From the NCBI GenBank assembly GCA_036250195.1, contig JAVHZZ010000005.1:70511505-70575504 (forward strand): 64,000 nucleotides of DNA. The letters run 5' to 3'. The notes beneath the pieces are model-generated. The model was not told the DNA's origin. It saw nothing but the letters and a program-made list of their open reading frames with translations, and ran no database searches. How positions within the stretch are numbered: the stretch's first letter is position 1; every line of letters begins with the position of its first letter. This document shows, one piece after another, positions 57,548-64,000 of the stretch. Both the position numbers and the translations under genes were made by a program. The DNA is from Mixophyes australis (Eukaryota; Chordata; Amphibia; Anura; Limnodynastidae).

Positions 57548-59190
57548 AGTTATTTACATTTGGATATACTGACATTATATGAGCTGCTTCTGAGACCTTT
57601 CAAACAAGAAAGTGTAACCAAAAATATTGCACTCAGGTTCATTGTGGATAATTTTGCGGTATAGTTAGAAAGAGCCTAAACTCATTTACTTGCACTGGGC
57701 ATATGGGTCATGCAAATGTACGCCTCCAAAAGTTGTGTCTGAGTCAAATATGCACTGAACTTACATATAAACACCTGCCTCTCCAGGTAGAAGGGACTGC
57801 AAGATCAGGAAACTTAAAATTAGAACGCAAGCTGTGCACATGAGCAATGTGACAGATTTCATGCAAGTTGCATTTTCTGTTTCGCTAATTCACTTTTGTG
57901 CAACTCTAAATCTGGTCCAAAATATTTTTAATGATTTCAAAAATATAAACAGTTGCTCATATTTCATTGGTTGACAGTTATAAAAACAATTACAATCTAT
58001 AACAAAATACACAGTTATCTAAAGGTGTACAAGTGATAATTACAAATTTGAGGATCTGTATCACATTCTACTGCAGACAGAGTCATTTTGGCATACTTCA
58101 ATAATCAATGCAGAGCATGTTGCTTTGGTCCACAGTGCTTCTACTGGTCTTGAAACCTCTGACCAGGCCAATCTGCTCTGAACTGATGAGGTCAAAACGA
58201 ATCTGTCAGTGGGTGGATGTTCTGCGTGAGCAGAAGTCCATGTCATGCTCAAGAAACCCAGTAGACTGGGCTTTGACTAACAGGGTTGGAGGGTGGGGAT
58301 CAGTGCTCCCTGCTTGCATGGCTTTGACTAGCAGGGTGACCATGAAATTTACATTTTCCAGAAGTCCTTCTGTCTTTGGAGGGGTTTAGTTGAATAAGAT
58401 GGGAGCTTAAACTAGAACAAGACTTGTAAGCTGGTATAAGAACATCTTCATGGGTCACCAATGGCATAACATTTTACAGTTGCAATTATGGCAGATTTAA
58501 ATATATACTTTCCTTAATTTTAAAATATGTATGTATTAAATAATTATTCATACATTTTATTTTTATTTTCAGTGGCTTTATATAATATATGCATTCTGCT
58601 AAGATGATAAGTCATCTAACTTCTTTTTCTCTAGCTATGTATTAAGCATGTTTAACCTAATATATTAATCTTATTCTACATATCAAAGAAGACTGAGTAG
58701 TGTTCCCCTTTTAGCTCTAGTTGAGAACACTGACAATTAACCAAACTGTCAAGTTTGCTTTCCTACTTGTAGTGAACAAGTCCTTATGTGACAAAGGGCA
58801 GCAAGAATACTGTAGGCAGAAATAGAGCAATTACAATGCACATTCACATGGAGTATAATTTGTCAGATTCTTGTCAGGTAACTTCTTTGTGATAACATTA
58901 GAGAGGCTAATCAGCTTTATGGTTGTTTCTATTGGACATGTCTCTAATTATTATTTTAGAATTTTCTTTGCAAGTGCTGGCACATTGTTTTTGTTCACAT
59001 GAAGGTGGATGCAGATTAGATTTGAACAGTGGAATCACTTGTATAGTGACAGCTTAATTGTACAATTTAGAATTTGTACTGTAGGAAAACATTTTTCTGG
59101 GTGTCATAAGTTATATATTTTAAAGTAAGAGCTCATCCTTCTTTATACAAACGTAAGATCTTTCTTTTTTTAAACAGTATTGCCCTATAC
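57548..59190. other. Unclassified DNA
   Basis: 58061-58400 holds open frames on both strands with no recognised domain; ACTAGCAGGGT / ACTAACAGGGT words repeat at 58277 and 58327. No supported gene. Confidence 0.4.
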
Positions 59191-59195
59191 AAATA

Positions 59196-59450
59196 TCATC
59201 TTCATCATCACCATTTATTTATATAGCGCCACTGATTCCGCAGCGCTGTACAGAGAACTCATTCACATCAGTCCCTGCCCCATTGGAGCTTACAGTTTAA
59301 ATTCCCTAACATACATACACACACAACGAGAGAGAGAGAGAGAGAGAGAGAGACTAGGGTCAATTTTTGATAGCAGCCAATTAACCCACTAGTATGTTTT
59401 TGGAGTGTGGGAGAAAACTGGAGCACCCGGAGGAACCCATGCAAACACGG
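59196..59450 (-). mobile_element. tRNA-derived SINE, head truncated, with (GA)n
   Basis: Same family as 36531: CATCATCACC tail, ATATAGCGCCACTGATTCCG, CCCCATTGGAGCTTACAG. A (GA)13 array is at 59328-59353. It ends at GCAAACACGGGG, so the tRNA-like head is missing. Confidence 0.85.
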
Positions 59451-59651
59451 GGACAAAAACTATCAATATAGACATTTATTTAGAGTTAGGATAAAATCCA
59501 GCTACTGGCTGCAAATTTTGTAACTGGAAAAACCATTTTGTACTGCAGGGGGTGGGGAGATGTAAACTGTACCCTAGGATTTAGTGTTGGGAATGGGGAA
59601 CAGCACAGCCCAACATTAAAAAGCAGTGTAATAATAGAGCTGCCCAGTATG

Positions 59652-59909
59652 CATCCCTCCTAACATTGCCCAGCCAAAAAGTGGAACAAGCACATAAATA
59701 GGGGATGTGGTTACATTGCATGCTTAGCACTTCTGAAGTGATAAGGTTCTGTCAACCCCACTACCATAAAAACATGCGTGAATTGCCAAGCGCACCAATA
59801 TCTTCCAACTTCCCAGTAGTAGTGACCAATGTGCCGACTGTTTGGATGGTGGCACTGTCTCCTCAAATCCAGACTGTCCTGCCTAAATCGGGACAGTTAG
59901 GAGGGATAG
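59652..59909. mobile_element. Inverted-end MITE, TSD GTATG
   Basis: Ends CATCCCTCCTAAC and (minus) CTATCCCTCCTAAC. GTATG flanks it at 59647-59651 and 59910-59914. An inner hairpin (CTGTCC...GGACAG) lies near the right end. Class uncertain. Confidence 0.6.
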
Positions 59910-60540
59910 GTATGTATGTGCATCATGCAAGAGCATGAAGTATTTGACCTGCATACAAAAAAGTTTAATATGGATATTAAAAAAGTAAATATTTATAACG
60001 TTCATCATACTTTTTACATATTCAGGAATAAATTAGTTCTTCAAAGTGCTGCATTTATTTATATCGCTATATATAAATAAATATACATTTTATATATGTT
60101 GTTGTTTATTCTGTTCTACTTTCCCTCGGACATAAGGAAGTCACTTTTACAATAAGGGCAAGCATTCATATGTATTTTGTTTGATGGAAGCACATGGGAA
60201 GAAACAACTAAAAATGTCTTGATATAAGAGAATATAAATTAAGCTCCCATTGTTGACTTCAAGGAAGGATTTGAAATCTCAATGAAGTGGTGTCGAGAGT
60301 GGGTGAGGTGGGTACAAATAGCTCAAACCTAACATGGCAGTGGGGTTGTGTGGGGGAAAGGTGCAATCACATAGATAGCCATAGGTAGGGGGTCTAAGAC
60401 ACGGGCAAAATGTGGACCCACATTGCTCTTGTTTGTCCTGAATTGGTCAGTAAGCTCTTGATAAGTGATTAAATATGTTTGAAAAAAATATTCATAATGA
60501 CCATCTGTTTAATTTAATAAAATTTTGCTCTAAAGAGACT

Positions 60541-60724
60541 CTCATCATCACCATTTATTTATATAGCGCCACTAGTTCCACAGCATTGTGCAGATAACTC
60601 ACATCAGTCCCTGCCCCATTGGGGCTTACAGTCTAAATTCCCTAACACACACACACACACAGACTAAATCATGACCCTAGTGCTGTAAGGCAGAAGTGCC
60701 AACCACTTAGCCACCGTGCTGCCC
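60541..60724 (-). mobile_element. SINE copy with internal deletion
   Basis: Tail CATCATCACC, ATATAGCGCCACTAG and head CACGGTGGCTAAGTGG (minus) are present, but the segment between the (CA)n (60645-60661) and the B-box region is gone, joining ACTAAA to TCATGACCC. Confidence 0.85.
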
Positions 60725-61184
60725 GTAGTATAGTAGTATAAAATAGAGTTTTATACTAAAGTCAAACATTTCCAGAATATGCACAAGACACTGCAAAAAC
60801 TTTAATTCACTCATTATCTCGCTCATTGACTATTGCAAATTCTTCCTTACTCATCTTCCCTTAATAAAACTTTCACCCCTTTAATGTATTTTAGATTAAT
60901 TTTCCTTGTAAAAAGTTTTACTGCAGGTTCGACCTGTCATTCCCAACATTGATTGCTTATATTTTACCGACTGAAAACCGTGTCATTATTGATAAATAGA
61001 CCTCTTAATCTCATGTATTCAAACTCCTATTTTCCTCTTACATATTTTTCTGTTAATACCCAGTCTTCTTTTATGACAATTGAGGCCATAAGACGAGGGC
61101 ACTTAAAATAATATATTTATATATGTCAAGCACTTACCCATTCAAGGTTCTGCATAGCCAGCCAATAAGATCCACAGGGAGGGT
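60725..61184. other. AT-rich DNA
   Basis: Nothing recognised. Confidence 0.5.
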
Positions 61185-61188
61185 CATG

Positions 61189-61363
61189 GGGGAATATTTA
61201 CTAAACTGCGGGTTTGAAAAAGTGGAGATGTTGCCTATAGCAACCAATCAGATTATAGCTATCATTTTGTAGAATGTACTAAATAAATGATAGCCAGAAT
61301 CTGATTGGTTGCTATAGGCAACATCTCCACTTTCCCAAACACGCAGTTTAGTAAATATACCCC
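61189..61363. mobile_element. Palindromic MITE, 175 bp, TSD ATG
   Basis: Best-preserved copy: GGGGAATATTTACTAAACTG ... CAGTTTAGTAAATATACCCC with matching inner arms. ATG on both sides in the setting C-ATG-G. Confidence 0.92.
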
Positions 61364-61759
61364 ATGGTCTTCACAATATATTCTCCTCTCAGTGCTTGCT
61401 GGGTCTCTTCTTTCCAGCACTTTTGGATGTGTCCCCCCACCCTGCTATATGATAGTTATTTTACTTGTATTGCTTAACCAATTTTTCTTCACGTTTCAGA
61501 GGAGGCACAGTAGGCGGTAAAGCAGTGCAGTCAGTGACTAATCAGAACGGTGCTACCGCTGATTGGCCGCACATCACTGCCCCTTTTGTAGTAACAGGAT
61601 GTGGCTGGATCACCAATAAATAACTTATTGTAAAAAGTTATTTAAATTAGCCGAGCCAATTTATATCATTGAAAATGTACCATTCCTAGTATGTTAATTA
61701 GACCTTTTTTGATCTGTGAATGACCAACATGGCTTTTTAGCCTGAAAGCACAGCGGGGG

Positions 61760-62420
61760 GGGGCGTTACATGTTATCATGACTTGTTCAAGAGACAGGAA
61801 ACCTTTGAACAATGGGGACAGTAAGTTTTAGGAATCTGTATAAAAGAGCCCTGTTTGAACAGGTAATGTATTATTTCATCTGTAACTTCTGGGAATACTG
61901 CTAGTACCATAAATTGGTGTGCACCTGTCCTTGTAAGGGCTACTTAGGCTAATAAAACATCACTTTTTCAAGATCCTGCTGTGACACCTACTTACCTGCG
62001 GCAATTCCTGTGACCTTCAGATTAGACCTATCTAATCCGTTATCCGGCTGTTTTGAGGTTGGGACGCAGTATCCAGTAGCAACGCTCTGCCCGCTACCCC
62101 ACAGCTCTGGTCAGTGTGATAGGCCAGGGGGAACCATCCACAGCACCTCTGATCTAAAGGAAGAGGTCAGGTATACCAGCCCAGGTGCCAAACAAGAGGG
62201 TACACTATCAGTGAGAGTTACCAAGAAGAAATCAGTTCTAGGTGCAGACAAAGAAACCTAGTGGTGGCAACTAGCAAGTCCCTCTCACTGTGTTTAGGGG
62301 CGCACAATTTGGAATAAAGAAAGGGGGTGGTGGCAAGGAAAGCCCAGCAGGTCCCCAGCAGCACGAACAGGGTCGCATAAAAAGTCCATCCTGTCACTTA
62401 TGATTCTTGGTCCTTTTGTG
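61760..62420 (+). mobile_element. Possible LTR retroelement segment
   Basis: GC-richer block with AATAAAACATCAC (61951) resembling an LTR polyadenylation region, then two TGGTGGCAA words (62263, 62328) before CCCTCTCACTG and CCCAGCAGG. The sequence continues without recognisable gag codons. No TG...CA boundaries with duplication could be fixed, so this is tentative. Confidence 0.3.
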
Positions 62421-62559
62421 TGGAGGATCCCTTAACCTGCTTTGTGTGGGCACAGAAGGAAATAGTCGCACTGATGCATGATTTAGCACCGGCCAATGGT
62501 AAAGGTTTGTTCCCAAGATCAGTGGTAATGCCAATTTGGTATTCCACTGTTTTGGTTTA

Positions 62560-63200
62560 AAGATGGTTGTTAGCTGACTGCTTTGCTCTCGCCGCCACCA
62601 TATATATTATTAAAGTAATTTCATTGTTTTCCAATAAGCATTGTCTAAGCGATTTCTTGTGGTTCCAAAGAATTTATTTAGCAAAAGCAAAAGATTTAGC
62701 AGTTCAATACATAATTATAATACAGTACAATACAGCCGATACCAAATACATACATACATACGCTGCGCCCTCTGCTGGATCCAGCTAGAACAGTCCTTCA
62801 GTCCAGAAGACTGTGGTCAGTGATGACTGACATAGCTGGTCCCAGGGAGCTTGTATATATACACTCAGTGTTACAGAGAAAACAATACAGATAATGTGGC
62901 TTGCTTCTATAGGTCCAGACTTCAGGAGGGTCCAGTGTAATGCAGGTCATAGGTCAACATTCCAAGGGTGGGGGTCTGTTCTCCAGATGATGACTCTGAT
63001 TTTCCCGCCCAGAATCCAGATTAAACTAGTCTATTTACATTTCACAGACAGTATCATTTTAAACATTGATTCCCTATCATTGCTAACTAGAGTATGCAAT
63101 GTGCGATCCATTTGATGAATGAACTGGACAACTGCGGATAAATAGGGGATTAAAATAATACTAAACATGACATATTTCCTGTAACCTGAACCTCAAATAT
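62560..63200 (-). mobile_element. Possible LTR, minus strand
   Basis: On the minus strand: a TATATATA box (about 62852) 140 bp before a GC-rich segment, and AATAAA (about 62676) downstream, the order expected of an LTR promoter and polyadenylation signal. After it, TGGTGGCGGCGAGAGC (62600) echoes the TGGTGGC words at 62263. No termini established. Confidence 0.3.
62763..62778 (-). promoter_or_regulatory. CTCF-like motif
   Basis: The minus strand reads CCAGCAGAGGGCGCAG, matching the CTCF core CCASYAGRKGGCRS at every position. It lies in putative LTR DNA. Confidence 0.45.
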
Positions 63201-63228
63201 CACTAAAGTGTACATATAACCTTATAAT

Positions 63229-63248
63229 ATATATATATATATATATAT
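63229..63248. repeat. (TA)n microsatellite
   Basis: About 10 TA units. Confidence 0.9.
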
Positions 63249-63249
63249 T

Positions 63250-64000
63250 GCAAAAAACAAGATACAACAAATGGCGCTTTGTAACAAATCATCAATAGTC
63301 CAGCAGACAAAAAGTCTATATTCTTCTCAATAAACACTCCCCATGTGCGGGTGGCCGCCAATCTTCCTTAACCAAGCGGTGTAGCATGGAAACAACCTAT
63401 AAAAGAAAAATGGAGGAAGAGGCGCACAATAGTGTAGTATGTTGGTAAAATGTTGGGATCACACAGAAACCCACACTAGAACCGGGAACACCAGTGGAGA
63501 AGAAACCAGCAAATGAATGCTGTAATCAAACACCCAATGTAGAGATACAAGTTACAACTTGTTCTCAAATAAAGGTGGCTATGTTCACAGTATTTCCATA
63601 TAATATATGTGAAAACACCCAGGACACATTTGTGTAGATATATGCGTACCAGATAGCGAAACTTTATAGTTTGTTGATGTAGATATCCTGCAGCTGATCA
63701 GAAACAGGTTACATGACTGGATGCACAGCTGTCAGCCTCAGAAATAGGGCACACAAGGGACCATAGATGTAATATCAAAATAGTACACTTTAATAATAAA
63801 AATGTAGTAACTTACAATTCAAATAACAAACACAGGGATCAACTCCCAATGCAGTGTAATGGCAGTATCAGCTTCTCAACGCGTTTCGTCTGTCTCCACA
63901 GACTTCATCAGGAGAAAAAAGGACAGTACTAGCCCTCTTACCAGCAATTCTATATATAGTGCGCCGCGCCATTTTGCGCATGCGCACAGAGACTCAGAGT
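63250..64000 (-). repeat. Interspersed repeat with CTGATGA ... GAAACGCG motif
   Basis: The minus strand contains CTCCTGATGAAG (63902-63913) followed by an inverted pair and GAAACGCGTTGAG (63875-63887), a motif I remember as recurrent in amphibian and fish repeats. Class unknown. The right edge reaches the end of the window and includes GCGCATGCGCACAG (63976-63989), also found at 3785. Confidence 0.5.
63883..63911 (-). ncRNA. Hammerhead-ribozyme-like core (hypothesis)
   Basis: On the minus strand: CTGATGA (63905-63911), one extra A, stem GTCTGT with loop GGAG and ACAGAC (63888-63903), then GAAAC (63883-63887). This is the arrangement of the hammerhead core CUGANGA - stem II - GAAA. The extra A before stem II, and the lack of a clear stem I partner and cleavage triplet, argue against full activity. 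Confidence 0.25.

Noticed and set aside
58061..58389. Overlapping open frames on both strands
   Set aside because: No domain recognised; short repeated words in the DNA explain the open stretches.
59280..59460. Small open frames around the (GA)n repeat
   Set aside because: They are translations of a SINE and its microsatellite.

Overview
This 64 kb window looks like intergenic or intronic DNA from a large, repeat-rich vertebrate nuclear genome, most likely an amphibian (anuran). The reasons are AT-rich non-coding DNA with many stops, no operons, LINEs of the L2 and CR1 groups, Tc1-like, hAT and Harbinger DNA transposons, tRNA-derived SINEs with an L2-like 3' tail, and many short inverted-repeat elements (MITEs). 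Species is inference; no database was available. No complete host gene is visible.

Layout. 1-3289: a decayed hAT transposon on the minus strand, its left end outside the window, followed by a Tc1-like 3' end. 3.7-4.6 kb: the only region resembling a host gene start on the plus strand, with a CpG-rich segment carrying a TGCGCATGCGCA palindrome, a splice donor, and a candidate coding exon opened by an ATG; a phase-compatible third exon may lie at 9.09 kb. 6-23 kb: mostly unique AT-rich DNA with hAT-like insertions (6040, 8650, 11672, 15494, 22052), one solo LTR (15763-16607), a SINE (7423) and Harbinger-like MITEs (12760, 16951, 18089). 24.2-29.1 kb: a LINE cluster of L2 and CR1 elements head to tail on the minus strand, then a plus-strand L2 remnant. 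29.5-35.3 kb: another copy of the 0.8-0.9 kb inverted-end family and a Tc1-like element with further insertions. 36.5-42.6 kb: SINE, MITE, Tc1-like transposase relic, and a second solo LTR (41056-42197). 43614-47074: a Harbinger-type transposon of about 3.5 kb with TTA target duplications, a broken transposase end on the plus strand and the spliced 3' part of a Myb-like partner gene on the minus strand. 48.6-64 kb: more MITEs, an L2 LINE (54.6-56.2 kb), SINE copies, probable LTR material and a repeat carrying a hammerhead-like motif.

Main pattern: ten insertions with GGGG...CCCC-like ends carry the same 3 bp on both sides, and seven of them sit in a C-NNN-G target. One is the Harbinger element itself, which suggests that one transposition machinery mobilised most of these MITEs. 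This target-site code, read directly from the sequence, is the observation I rate highest.
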